A DNA stretch of 64,000 bases from contig OZ199838.1 in assembly GCA_964304625.1 (NCBI GenBank), positions 9,982,001 to 10,046,000 on the forward strand, in the 5' to 3' direction. Both the position numbers and the translations under genes were made by a program. Source of the stretch: Kudoa neothunni (taxonomy: Eukaryota > Cnidaria). Numbering within the stretch: the stretch's first letter is position 1; the number at the start of each line of letters is the position of its first letter. The notes beneath the pieces were generated by a model, which saw only the letters and a program-made list of their open reading frames with translations, had not been told where the DNA came from and did not search any database. Of this stretch, positions 36,289-48,889 are shown piece by piece.

Positions 36289-39200
36289 GGCGCTGGTGGC
36301 GGAATGTGGTCCCGGATTAAAGGGATTAAAAAATTACGCAGCTTTTTAATTTATAAAAATGAGTTTCAACTGGATTTCATTAATAACATCATCAGAAGTG
36401 GCCAATAGTGAATTTTTGAGAAATTAAAATATTTCAAGAACGAATGAGCCATTGTGCGAAAATTATGGAAGATCGATGATTTTTACTTAAATATCGCAAC
36501 TCCAAAATATATAGAAATGCTTCACACAAAAAGAACAAAATTTATCAAAAAAAGGAATGTTTGTTGTAAACTAAAACTTGAGTTTCCAAGAATCTATTAA
36601 TATCTGTTGCTCTTAGAGTACCTAACGGCCAAATTTTAAAGCTGTTGAAGAGATTATGCTAAACACAAATACCATTATTCAATTGTACCAATATTTTGGC
36701 AATGTTTGCACACGAACTTTGATAAAATGACAATAACATTGATAGATCTGGGCATATTATTAAAATTTATGAGTTTGATGACGAAAGCAAAAAATGGGTT
36801 TTTGGAGTATACGATGTAAAGAAAAAAGAGGTAAATTGGTTTAACCGGAAGGCCGAATTGAGTATACTCTTCTTTATAACGTAGGAAAATTTATAAACTC
36901 AACAAATATTGTTCATTCTGACCAATGGCCATTAAATAAACGAATGCGGGAAATTCCTGCGGATTCTTCCAATTAACATGTGAGTGTAAATCAAATTAAA
37001 GATGTTAAGGAGCTAATAATTGGTATCCATACATATTAAACTGAATGTTATTGGAAGAATTGTGCAAAGAAAGGCAGTGGCTTTTGACACGCTAATGAAT
37101 TTCTCCAAATTCTTAAATTATTTGGGTCTCTGCTATTCATTCATTTTTTAAGCATAATTTTTCCTAATTGATTTTTAAATTTTATGTTAAATACTCATCG
37201 CTGAATTTTCCACATGTAAATGTCTACATTATCTAGGAATATTGGACCGTTAAAGCATATATAAAGTTAGATAATGTTAACTATAGAAGTTATAATGTTT
37301 GAAGATGAAATTTATTTCAAATTTTCAAGGTTGGTTATTATCATAATGAAAAGGTAGGCGGTGTTTAGGCATTAAGACCTCATGGCTTAAAATCACTGAT
37401 ATCTGCAAATTAATTAGTAATACTGTTGCAATCTTGCATTTAGCTTCACCGTACAAAGTATCACGCAATAGTACACCAACAATATAATAGGTTATCTAAT
37501 TAATCTAAGGTTCGTTTCCGCGCCTGAATCAGCCGCCTTTTAATTATCACAAATACAAACATATAACCCAATATTTAATTTCGTTTATATATCAAATAAT
37601 TTATTCTGTTTAACGTTTATTAAGTCGTATCTAACAACTCAGGACATTTTATAAGGTTAGTTTTTTCAAATATAATTCATTAACTATCAAGTCGAATGTA
37701 AATTAATTAGCCGAAAAGCAATATTTAAGTTTTACACAGATAACTATTACGCAAACAAGTGCGATTGAGGATAACATAGCAACTGATATTTTTGAAGTGG
37801 TAATGCTATATTCTAAGATCACGCGAGAAAGACACTATGTGAGAACAATGAGAGTTGCGCCGCACGCGCGCATAATGAATTATAATCCAGCTTATAGCAG
37901 GTAAAAAGTTTACCTCATTTAAGCATCTTGAAGATTCCATACAATTATACGAACAGAAGACTTACAGCAACTTAATGACGCGAGATTCCAAAAAAATTAG
38001 CAATATCAAGCGAATTCTCACTAAAACGTTCAATGAGGATTTAATCTATTATTCAATAAAATATGTATATTATTTTAGCAATCAGTATCGATATCGATCA
38101 AAAGGCATAAGACAATGTCATACTTTAAAAGGTAACTGTCCGGTTCATATATCCTTGAGTATTAGTCCCGATGGACAAACACTTGAAGCGAAATCCTTGA
38201 ATTTGGATCATAATCACGGAAAAAATGAAATTTTTTTCAATTGTTTGCCGCCACAGCGTAAATTGGATAAGAATAAAGATTTAATATCAGAGTTAGTTTC
38301 TTTGGGAGTCAACAAAAAATTGCTGCAATCTAAAATCCAACAAGAGACCAGGAAAAAAATTACATTGAAATTAATACATAATTCAAAAATAAATATGTCG
38401 AGTAAAATAAATGATATCAACTATATTTATCAATTTCTCAACGTTAATTATAATTGTGATGTGAGAATATTGGCTGGCGAAAACAATCAAGTTAATGCAA
38501 TATTATTCCTGGATGAAGAAGTGAAGAAGGTTTTTTCCTTTTTCCCAGAGCTACTTTTAGTTGATGCAACCTAAAAACTACTAGATTCATGGTAATTTCT
38601 ACGGATTTATGTTGTTTTATTTAAACTATTTTTATTAATGTATATCTCATGTAAGTAGTGCCTGCATTATGTATGAGGAAACTGAAGCCGTTACCAATTG
38701 GAATATCGATGAACTAATATCAATTGTGCCGTGGATAAAACAAAAAGTACTGTCCATTGTTACTGATAGGGATTTAAAACTCCGTAAAGCTCTGAAAAAT
38801 CATTATTCTAGTTCTGCATTAATTCTTTGTAAATTTTACGTAATACAGACGTTCCAACGAGAGTTGAGACCTGCTAAATATAATATAAAAAATGAAATCA
38901 AAGATACTATTTTAGATATTATTAGAAAAATGATGTTTTCGAAAAACGAAGAACAATACAAAATCTTACTTGCTGAACTATGCAATCACAAATATGAAGA
39001 TTTTAACGCTTCTTTCAGAAAAAATTGGGACCCTATTCTTTCACAATGGATAATTTCTTTGAGTGATGCAAGGCATTATTACGACAACCTAAACTAACAA
39101 TAAATTGGAATGTCTCAACCCAAATTAAAGACCACTATTAAAAAAATTTCTAGATTAGATGAATTCTTTGAGAAATTTTTCACCATTTTAAATTCTCTAA

Positions 39201-40788
39201 GAACAGAGAGGACATGTCATAGTGCGACAGAACTATCAAAATCGACACATTTAAATATTGAGACTGAGATAGAAAGAAATTACTGCGATTTTTTGACATC
39301 ATTTTCTTTTAAATTAATAACCAAAGAAATTTAAAAAATTGGGAATAAATTTGATGTTGGAATAGAGTATGACTCCACTTCAAATTCTTGTACGTGCCCC
39401 TTCTATCGTTCTTACCAATTGCCTTGTCAATACATATTCGCTCTAAGATGTAAATTATTGATGCCCATGTTCGAACCCCAACTGTATCATTTCAGATGGA
39501 GCCAAGATCATATTTCAAATTTTATTAAAGAAAATACTAAAATAAATATAGTAGAAAACAATTTAACAAGGTCTGTAGTAAAAAAGAAAAATTCGGAAAA
39601 CCTCTCAACTTTTTCTAAGCGAATGAAAACCGCTTATGTGTATACAGACAAATTAGCAACAATTTCTGCTGAGTATTGTGGTGAATATTTCAACTGTTGT
39701 GTGGAATATATTCTAATCTCAGAAAACATAATTAAAAGCCATAACCTAGTCGGTTTAAAGAAATTAATAAGTGTACACTATTATCTGCTAACACATTGAT
39801 TATTTTTAGAGTTGGCAAAGATTCTAGATTCATCCACAGAATGCAATGTGGATACCGATATAGTCGAGTCACCATTCCCTTGTAAGAGTGATAACTCTTT
39901 ATAATTATTTATAGATGTTAATTATACTAAATTAGGTGATAATGCAAATGTCATAAAGGGCTTGTCTGAAAATAGCCAGCCCAAAACATGTGTAGTCTCC
40001 ACATCACCAATTAAACTAAAGGAAACTCCCGAATCATCGCAGCCCCAAAATGACTCAACTGGTGACAAGTCTACAGAATGTTTGGGAATAAAAGGTTTGC
40101 ATTTTCGTTTATCGTAATAATTATTATTTAGATCTTATATTGCCCAAAAAAGTAAAAGCAGTTGGAAGACCCAGGGGATAGAGATTAACCGCTCTTAAAT
40201 GGTCAAGAAAACGATCTAAAAATTGAAAATTTATCTAAATAAATAAAACAATATAATAAAATTCAAATTATCTATTCTATAATGAATATGTTTATTACAT
40301 ATCAAAGCTTATTCTATACGCAATCCAATTACATGATATTATCAACTAAAACTTTTCTTCTATAATTAAAAGGAATTTCTTTTATTTCAAAAACGTTAAT
40401 ATTATCATACTTAAATGTTTAAATGCGCCTTCGAAGCTTATATGGTCGCATTAAGGGTGGTAAATACCAAAATCTACGCTCATAGGTATAACATTAATAT
40501 TCAATATTTTTTATCATAAGTTTCAAATCTTGGATGAAAAAACGTTCTAATTAATACTAGAAATTCATAATAATGGTTGGTGTAAAAACTTCTACTATTA
40601 TTAACCATCATGATGAATTCATGTAACGAGACATGCGCGCATATGGTGACGTTCTAGCAGTTGATAGTATTTCGCATTAAGTTTCATCAGAATATCCTCC
40701 GTAGTGTAATATTTTATATTTTGTGCAAACATTGAGGATTAACGACTAAATACCGATTACGCATGGTCCACACTCCGCCACCAGTGCC
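36289..40788 (+). mobile_element. 4.5-kb Merlin element containing a Mutator-like transposon
   Basis: The left end reads GGCGCTGGTGGCGGAATGTG and the right end is the reverse complement of GGCACTGGTGGCGGAGTGTG. Both are flanked by TAATTTTT (36281-36288 and 40789-40796), an 8-bp target duplication. Plus-strand ISXO2/Merlin transposase scraps lie at 36430-37140 (IKIYEFDDESKKWVFGVYDV, then NVGKFINSTNIVHSDQWPLN). They are frame-broken. Merlin elements are normally about 1-2 kb. The extra length here is explained by the MULE (37975-40250) lying inside, which must then have inserted after the Merlin. About 37140-37970 shows no coding. Confidence 0.75.
37975..40250 (+). pseudogene. Mutator-like (MULE) transposase with SWIM-type finger, frame-broken
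   Basis: The N-terminal 199-codon frame has a FLYWCH/WRKY-like zinc-binding piece (QYRYRSKGIRQCHTLKGNCP ... LDHNHGKNE). It runs to the first catalytic Asp in ELLLVDAT, where the frame breaks (38574). A second frame (38669-39097) contains VLSIVTDRDLKLRKALKNHY with the second Asp. A third (39110-39799) holds a SWIM-like finger, CTCPFYRSYQLPCQYIFAL, in which the usual final His is Tyr. A C-terminal GRPRG motif near 40170 resembles an AT-hook. At least three breaks make it non-functional. The preserved order suggests moderate age. Its own inverted ends were not located. Confidence 0.75.
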
Positions 40789-40810
40789 TAATTTTTAATT
40801 TAGTTATATA

Positions 40811-40889
40811 CAATTAATGACAAACAATCATTAATTGAAATCTGCGGAGAAGTTAATTCTAAATTGATTAACTTCACGAAACTGCAGAT
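40811..40889. repeat. Two adjacent hairpins upstream of H2A.X
   Basis: The first palindrome, CAATTAATGA-caaacaa-TCATTAATTG (40811-40837), is perfect over 10 bp. Three bases later comes a compound hairpin (40840-40889) with outer arms ATCTGC/GCAGAT and inner arms GAAGTTAAT/ATTAACTTC. They lie between the Merlin end and the H2A.X gene and may be remains of a small foldback element. Confidence 0.6.
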
Positions 40890-41121
40890 GTTTGAGCTCA
40901 ATAGCAATAATACCGAACAATTGTGCGAGTTTAACCGAAACGATAACGGAATAAATCGGCTAATATAAGTTTATAATCTAGACTTCACACTTTATAAAAT
41001 TATAATAATTGATCAAAATAGATTTTTCTATTTTTTACAGATTGGTTTAAATGTATATGTAACAAAAATTATTTTGTCAAACCTACAAGCGAATTACATT
41101 ATAATTCTATTTATGTAACAA

Positions 41122-41144
41122 TGCGGCCGCGGCGTGAATAATTG
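41122..41144 (+). promoter_or_regulatory. Conserved upstream element of H2A.X
   Basis: This is the counterpart of the element at 24349-24371 (one mismatch, Y=C here), 52 bp before the ATG. Its conservation against diverged flanks argues for a promoter role. Confidence 0.55.
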
Positions 41145-41196
41145 AATTAATCGCGTATAAACGGTAGATGTTCCGGCTGGCCTAGTTGACAGGGAG

Positions 41197-41592
41197 ATGA
41201 GCGGAAGAGGTAAAGGTGCTGGTAAAGCTAAAGGAAAGCCTAAGAGTAGATCAAGCAAAGCTGGATTGCAGTTCCCCGTTGGTCGTCTTCACAGACGTCT
41301 TAAGAAGGGTAACTATGCTGAGAGAGTTGGTAGCTCTGCTCCAGTCTACTTAGCAGCCGTCTTGGAATATCTTGCTGCTGAGGTTTTGGAGTTGGCTGGT
41401 AACGCCGCTAGAGACAACAAAAAATCTAGAATCATCCCGAGACACCTTCAATTGGCCATCAGAAATGATGAAGAATTGAGCAAACTTCTCTCTGGAGTCA
41501 CCATTGCTCAAGGTGGTGTCATCCCAAACATCCAATCTGCTCTTCTTCCCAGAAAGACTGATTCTCATGCCAAAGACTCTCAGGAGGTCTGA
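41197..41592 (+). CDS. Histone H2A.X
   Basis: An intronless 131-residue H2A. The core is complete: [20 protein letters not shown], the acidic patch [19 protein letters not shown], and [17 protein letters not shown]. The tail ends KDSQEV, which fits the SQ-E/D-hydrophobic motif of H2A.X. In other animals the Ser is phosphorylated at DNA breaks. The N-terminus is [17 protein letters not shown]. No replication-type histone stem-loop is visible in the ~100 bases after the stop, in keeping with a polyadenylated variant histone. The ATG at 41197 is the only sensible start. A frameshifted near-identical copy lies at 24423-24821. The symbol is left empty because naming of H2A variants differs between animals. 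Confidence 0.95.
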   Translation: MSGRGKGAGKAKGKPKSRSSKAGLQFPVGRLHRRLKKGNYAERVGSSAPVYLAAVLEYLAAEVLELAGNAARDNKKSRIIPRHLQLAIRNDEELSKLLSGVTIAQGGVIPNIQSALLPRKTDSHAKDSQEV

Positions 41593-41649
41593 TTGACATT
41601 TCTTTTTTGTAAATTTTTGTTTTTTGCCGAATTTGAAATTTGTGTCCTC

Positions 41650-44600
41650 TTTGCCGCTTTGGTTTGTTGCGTCTTAGCGTAGAGTTTGCGCGGTTAAGCT
41701 TGTAATTTGTTGATTGCTGTAGGCGCTGTGTCTGTCTCCTGTCGTAGGTTTTTAAAGAAAAAAGCTCTCGTTGGTCTTAAGTGGGAAGGGTGAACTACAG
41801 TGGTAGTGAGCAGGGTGTGGTCCGCGGACAGGTTTATTAAGCTGAAAAATTGCGTGAGCATGTACGTGTTTTCAAAATCTAGTAACGCCAAGACAGCATT
41901 TCTTTTCTATAAACTACTAAGTTAACAACGTTTTGATGTTTTACCTATGCTTGCACAGCACCTATGATTATCAAATGTGAATGAGGTAAGATCTAATATG
42001 TGCTTCAAACAAAATAACGTGTTATCCATTTTGGAAAAAAACTGGTACACGAGATTCAATTTACAACAAAAAGAATCTAAAAATAACTAAATAATAGAAA
42101 AATATATGAGAAGAGCATGTGATACTAATACATAAATTAGGTTTGACGCAATAAGAACCATATCCTTACTTTCTATTATAATATTCGTTGCGTTTACAAA
42201 ATTCTCATTTATTAATATATTCGAAAATGGATACATTCTATGTAAGTTGTATAATTTTTTAGATATCCTAAAATTTTAAACTATAATTATCTATCTACTA
42301 TATATATATAAAGCTGTTGTCTGTTAGTGTGTGTTTGCAGCAGTACGCATGTGCCATGGAGAAACTTTTCTTAAATACAGTTTTTAGTTTTCATTTGATT
42401 AAATGATAACATTAATAAAAATCGTTCATTTACTTAGAAGTATAGATATAATCAATACTGCAGTCAGAAGTAAGGAATTTTCTGATTGTTTACTTCAGAG
42501 TGGTACTCAATTAGAATGAACTTTTACTCACGATATACTAGGTAAATCCGTTAATTATGCCTGTTTGGAGTAATTTTAAGACGGATAATGCCACTAAAGC
42601 CATATTTACAAGAGATGTTGCATTTCTTTTAAAATTTGAAACATAACAAAATTATTTAGGATGTATTTTCATTTTTCTAGCGTTATGGATATAGGTAAGC
42701 GAAAACTAATTCATTATGATATAAAAGCAGCATTCAAGTATGCTACATCGCATTCTCTACGTAGTTTAAGAATTTATATTCACGATTACTTTTGCACAAA
42801 ATACAACCCCCTCTCAATATGTGCCATGTGTGTTAATAAGAAATTTTTTTAGGACACTCAAACAATACGTTTTTTTAAAGGGTGCACTCCTTAGAGAAAA
42901 CCAGTTGATATTTAAGCATAACTATAATTTTTTAACTCCAAAACATCTTTACATTTTAGATTTAATCGTATTTTGTTAATTAAATTTATATATATTTGAA
43001 CCAGTAAGTATTTGTATTAAAAAGAAAGGTTTCATTAATTTACAAATCGGGAAATTATGTTAAAATAGTGAATACGTACGGTAACACTCACAACTTATTA
43101 AAACCTCATTAAAATCCTTTATAAAATTACAAAAAAAGAGTAACAATTAATATTTTTATTTCTGACTCATCTTAGGTTTATTTTTATCGAAAAATGTTGA
43201 AAAGAACTGAAAGTCCTATTTAAGTTACTTAATGATTTTGTTTCATAAATAACTGAACTTTAGTCGCTAATTACATTTATCTCCATACCTTTATTTATAT
43301 TTGAATGGAAAGTGTGCGCATAATTTCGTGTATCCAAATCATCATATTGCAAAAATAATGACAAGCTTTAAAATGCATAAATTATAATAGAAAAATAAAA
43401 TTATAAGTTAAAATTTTCCATCACATAGTACCAGACAAAGCTAGGCATTAGCGATATTTACTTAAAAATCAAAAAGGCTTTTATATGGTAGTAAATTATG
43501 GCATTTATTCATATTATGGTAAAAAGTCCCCTAGATTTTGCATTTTATTTTTCAGAATGTTCTTTTAATTTAAATAATCATTCCATATTTTTCTCAATAC
43601 AGAATCAATAACTAAATAAAATTTCTAATCCTTTGGATCCGTAAAAAGAAATAAAGTAAGAAATCGCCCAGAAAATCCTCAAAACGAAGTTATAAAAGAA
43701 TTGTGGCAATAAGATGATTTTTAAGATTTTAAAAATATACTTATTTGTACGCATTCATTTTCAGAACCTATTAGTATAGCAAAAAAATTAGGCAGACGTG
43801 TTAAGAGATTGACCAGCTTGGATTGTCCCTATATTGTTTTTTTAAAATAACAAAAATAAAGGTATAGAAGGTCCTTCTGATTTATGAATGGCGTTTTAAA
43901 GATAAAACAATGAATTTCTTAGGTATTATATGTGGAAATTATAATATAACTTAAATACAGAATTCAACAATGCCTGGTTGTTTTCATTATTTAAAATCAG
44001 GAAGCTCTAAAAGATGAATTGATTTGACCTGTTATATTTTATACATTGTATGAATGAACATGTGATTTATTATAAAAATCAGTTGTAGTCACAAAGCCTG
44101 GACGTCTTTCAAATGTTACACAAAAATACACTAGACTTTTTTGTTATTATATTTAAATGAAATTTAACCAGTTGTCTAAATTGATAAGATTGGATTGCGT
44201 TGGTCATTCTCCCCCGTTAGAGTAGACTTTAAGCAGATGTGATCTGTGTAAATATACACAGTTCAGCTGATTTAATGCAACATCCGTTGTTGCGCATAAA
44301 GAAAACTTTTTAGCTTAGAATGTTTTATATTGCGATAAAAAAGGTTAAATTATAAATATTAAATTATGTCTAAATCTGAAGATAAATTAATGATATTTAA
44401 TTTACTGTATCAATTTATTTACATTAATAGAAAACTTTATATACTTTTACGAAATATAGTAAAAAAGTAATTTATTTGATTTAATACAGTATGCGCCAAC
44501 TCAAGCGTTATGTACGATTCAACATATTACGTGAACAATTCAGTTTTAATTTCAAATTTCGCGACATCTCCTGGGATATTGAAATTTTGACATAATAGAA

Positions 44601-44670
44601 CTTAAGCGCAAAAATAACCATTTTTTTGTAAACAAATAATCACAACCATTTCGGAGTGTAAAAATTTTAG
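41650..44670. other. Gene-free stretch with one Helitron-like 5' end
   Basis: No gene was recognised between H2A.X and DCPS. At 42294-42372 the plus strand reads TCTACTATATATATATAAAG, a GT-rich tract and GCATGTGCCATGGAGAAA, the same layout as the Helitron-like 5' ends at 23030 and 33850. The corresponding 3' end was not identified. Confidence 0.5.
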
Positions 44671-44671
44671 C

Positions 44672-45738
44672 TTAAATATTTTTGTAAAGTTCGTAGATTT
44701 CGCCATCTTTGATAAGTGGACAAACAATATCCACTTTTTGATAGTAATCAGGTATAGCTTCAAGGTTGGAGATTACTTGATCAAGCAAATTATCTCTAAA
44801 AGAAATGGGAGTGATTGATCCTTGTGAAGCTGTTTTTATGTGCACATGAAATCTCCAAAAAGATGGATGATAATGCACAAACAGTCTAACCATGTCTTTT
44901 GGAATGCCATACCTAGTTGACATGACTTCCTAAATAATACACTGAATAAAAATCAGGATTGTACAAAAGTACGTATGATGCTTCCTTAATTCTTTTCAAA
45001 AGTTCAATATGGTTTTGATTGAGATCTCTCAGTGATAGTAGATGAGAATCTTGAACGATAGCTTGTAGGTAGACATTCTCAAGTGTTTTTCCGTCCCATT
45101 TCATGTCTGCTAAAATCAAAAATCCCTCTTTATCGTTATCATGCCGATAGGATATTCTATCTGATTCAGCTGTACCATCAAAAATGTTATCAATCCACTT
45201 TGAAACTGATTACAATTTTTCAATAAGAAACGATAACCTTATTTTGAGATGGGATTTTATCCAATAAATACGGTATCAATGTATTTTTATAGAGGTCGAA
45301 AGTTTCGGTGAAGAATTCAACTCTGCTGGGAGAATACTTTCTAATAATTTTCTCATCAACTGGATATATTGATATTCCTTTCATTGAATTCATCGATGAA
45401 AATTCGGCAGTGAAATTATGATAAATATCGTTAACAAATTCGGTTTGCAAACTCTTCAGTTGATCCAACATTTTCGACAGCCAATCATCAGAAAACACTG
45501 TTTTCTCAATAACTATTATAGATTTTTCTTCTTTACCAGATTCATCAGCAATAGAACCTTTTATTTAGTGAATCCCTCAAATTGAAAAACAACCGTATTA
45601 TTTACCCAAAACAACTGCTCTCTTAGTGAAAATATCATTTGAAAGAATTTTTTCAAATTTAAAATATTTAAGGTATCTATTTTTCTCTTCCCACCCATTG
45701 CACTCCATCTCGCTAACCGTGCGTTTTCTCGATCCCAT
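44672..45738 (-). CDS. DCPS: DCPS, scavenger mRNA decapping enzyme (HIT family)
   Basis: Exons: 45738-45606, 45557-45238, 45197-44973, 44929-44672, giving 311 aa (human 337), with introns of 48, 40 and 43 nt. DCPS hydrolyses the m7GpppN cap left after 3'-5' mRNA decay. The start chosen is MGSRKRTVSE, which leads in frame to the conserved FEKILSN...VVLG...VIEKT...F block. An ATG upstream at 45785 is in another frame. Next come FVNDIY, SIYPVDEKIIRKY (swapped N-terminal domain), WIDNIFDGTAESDRI, DMKWDGKTLENVYLQAI, SLRDL and the histidine-triad loop HYHPSFWRFHVHIK. The central (nucleophile-position) His254 and His256 are present, but the first triad His is Arg252, an unusual change. The reading frame is otherwise clean. 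Confidence 0.93.
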
Positions 45739-45739
45739 G

Positions 45740-48120
45740 TGCCAATTACCACGCTAAGCCCCTTAACAGTAATAGCGACGCTCATTCAGGTCAAAAACTG
45801 ATCGCGCGTGCGCCATATTATTAACATTAAATTTATTCCCTATTTGGATATTGTGAGCTGTACTAATAATGATGGTAAGAATAATAAAGTAACAATGAGA
45901 AGTATTTTCCCAGAATTCTCCATAACGATATTTAGAATTTTCTCAGTAATTAAAATATGTCGTACTCAAACAATTTAATATTGACTAATGATTGTTAAGA
46001 CTCAATAAGACTTAGAAGCGGAGGTGTTGTGGGAAAAAACTGATGTGTGAACATTGTTGAATTCAGTCAATTCCATTTTTATATTTTATTACTCATGAAT
46101 GAACATGGTTGCATTTTGAACGTAAAATACTATATTATCTACGTTAAGCTATTTCTATTAATCAAACATAAACTTAAATTGAATAAATAATAAACATATG
46201 TATCCATAAAATAAATATAGGTGCCATTTTAAACAGGCACTAATCCAAACTTCAAGGCATTTTTATCCGAAAATTCCAGCCAAAAGTTGTTTCGGCTAGC
46301 GGTTGATGAAATTTCGGTTAGACGAAATTTTTTTATTCCAAATGTACATCATTTTCAAATAAAAATAACAGGATTGAACAAGAGCATGGCAAGATAACAA
46401 ATTTATGACAATGTAATCGTTAAATCACTAGGCGGAACGACTGCACAATCTCTGGTTCACATTGCGCACGCGTTGAACATTTTTTACAGAAATAAAACAT
46501 ATCACAATGAGGATTTAGTTAGAATATAATTCTTTAAATATTCCCAAACCATTCATAGACGATAAAAATCTAATTTAATGATAACATTTTTTAACTACAG
46601 AATGAATACATAGATAAGACAATGACATGTTTTAAAAATATGGAATTATTGTCAACCCTTTTATTACACAAAATAAAAATTATCCAATATTCGTAACAAT
46701 AACATATATATTATTTTGAAATAAAATAAAGAACGCAGTAATAAATAAACAAATATTTTTAAAGTAAAAGTTATATGTGAATAGAGCTCTAACTGTACTG
46801 TCCGTTGTTCGTATTTATATCAAATGCTTATTTTTATTCAAATTTTTATTTTTTAAACATAACGTACTATAACCATTTTTTTAAAACAATTATTATTCAT
46901 TTATTTTTTTCGTAAGTTTCTTAATTTAATAAATGTAATAAATTATTTATCAACTACAAAATTATATGTAGTATTATAAATAATTTATGAAGACACGTGT
47001 ACAGCCACTTTTATATATTTAGAATATCAACAATAAAAATTTACAAACTAAAAAAAGTGTTGATGAATCTATTTATTGATTACAAATATTTAAGAAAGTA
47101 ATTTTATATAATGAAAATTAAGGTGTTTTTGTGAAATGTGTAAATAGTTTATTTTCAAAGTTTTTCAATGTTTAGTTTCTAGATTGAAATTATAAAAATC
47201 CCAAGTAACAATAATACAAAACTTTTGAGCTTCGAAATTATTAAGAAAATGAGAATATATAGTGTTTTGTTGCATCACGATGCAGATTGCACGTGTATCC
47301 GGCATTGATCGGGCGAAGAGTTGTGAAAGTTTATAAATTTTAATTTTTGGAGAAATATGTGGTTTCAGTATTATTGTATTTTATCATGAAAACCCGCAAA
47401 TAAAAAAAAATAAAAAGCACGCAAGACAGGATATTGCATTTCATTTTGACCTGTAAAGTAATTGAACAATTATAATTAGTATTAATGTTTTTATTGTGTT
47501 GAATATTTTTTTAACTAAAAATAAAAGAAAAAAATAATAAATTTAGAAGATAAGGAGTATATTTCCAGAAGCTATTAATTTGAACCTTGGCAAGGTTTAC
47601 GATTGTGTAGTTGAGTTAAATAAAATTTTGTATTTTTATTATTTTGATGGTACCATAAATTGATTAATATTTATTAGCCTTTATCTTAATAAATAAAATA
47701 ATGCTGTATTAAAGGAATATTTGTTAACGAAAATACAAATCATTACGCTAAATAGGTAGGTGTAGTATACACTATGGCTGAATGGCTAATGTCAGAAAAT
47801 AATTTGTACAAAATAAAAGCATAATATTTGTAGACTAAATTTTTAAATTTTCAAAATAAAAAAGAGATTACTATATTTCAGTATTAATGAAAAATGATAT
47901 AAAATAAATAATCTGTTCCAACAATTAACCGATCTTGGAAATAACTTTGAAATTTTTTGATTAATTTTAAAACCTTTATCAGTCCGTATGATATTCTGAT
48001 ATAGCAAAATAAATTAATCCTAAAATGGGTAAAAATGGTACATCCATCTATAGGAACGATAATTTCTCCGTCAATCCATCAGACATACAAATTGGCAACA
48101 AACGATGTATCCATTGTTAT
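45740..48120. other. Gene-free AT-rich stretch
   Basis: Upstream of DCPS about 2.4 kb contain long A/T-rich sequence with no exon, RNA gene or repeat that I can name. Confidence 0.6.
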
Positions 48121-48560
48121 ATATTTTTCAATAACGATAAACGTTTCCCATATTTTTTCCGGACACACCTCTTTTTATTTTTAATAATCTTGTTTTAAGA
48201 TGTGCCCATCTATCTTCCATGCTGTTCGTGTGATCTCCCTGAGCGTTTACATATGTAATGGAGTGATAAACTTTTCGGTGTTCAAAACCGAGCTCTATTA
48301 ATGGGTTGTATGCTGGCCAACAATCACTGAAAATAGTGGAATTTTGCATGACCTCATTTTTGATAATGGGAATGAGTGTTTTAATATCCTTTTTTAGAAC
48401 CACAAATAACCTAATTTCCTCCATTCTTCTTTTTTTTCTCAAGGATTTTGCGTAAGTATAGGCCAAAGACTCACGGTCCATCAATTCGATTGTTGTAGCG
48501 TTCTTTTTTCTTTAAACAAACTAACCAAATGACATTGCCAATAATGTAAGATTTTACTAT
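48120..48560 (-). pseudogene. Merlin (ISXO2-like) transposase, C-terminal half
   Basis: A 118-codon minus-strand frame carries the C-terminal part of an ISXO2/Merlin transposase: LIPIIKNEVMQNSTIFSDCW with the second catalytic Asp, HRKVYHSITYVNAQGDHTN, then SMEDRWAHLKTRL with the catalytic Glu region (HTN..E..W). The first acidic residue and the zinc-binding N-terminus are absent or unreadable. Inverted ends were not found. It is the best-preserved stretch of the Merlin catalytic core in the window. Confidence 0.8.
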
Positions 48561-48889
48561 CAGAAGTGGATTCGTCATTTTCAGATTTACTTGGAAAATG
48601 GCTATCGTCTGATTGTACTAAAATACATCAAATTTGAAATGACATTTATCCTTACGTAGCTATCTTCCTTGATTATGTTTCCGTTTCCCTCTCAAGAGAG
48701 ATTGATCTATTTAAATATTATAATATTACGTATCACCTACGTAGTTAATTTTTACAAATATACAAAAAACTTTCACAATTTGAATTAATTAGAGCTTTAG
48801 AATTAATGTCGATAATCCCATATTGCTTACTCTTTTTTTGTCCCTAACTTAAAAGTATTATATCGCCAACAATTCTTGAATCAAACTAA

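Noticed and set aside
45739-45785. Upstream ATG at 45785 as the DCPS start
   Set aside because: That frame misses the conserved FEKILSN...VVLG block; the ATG at 45738 leads into it and into the spliced exon 2.
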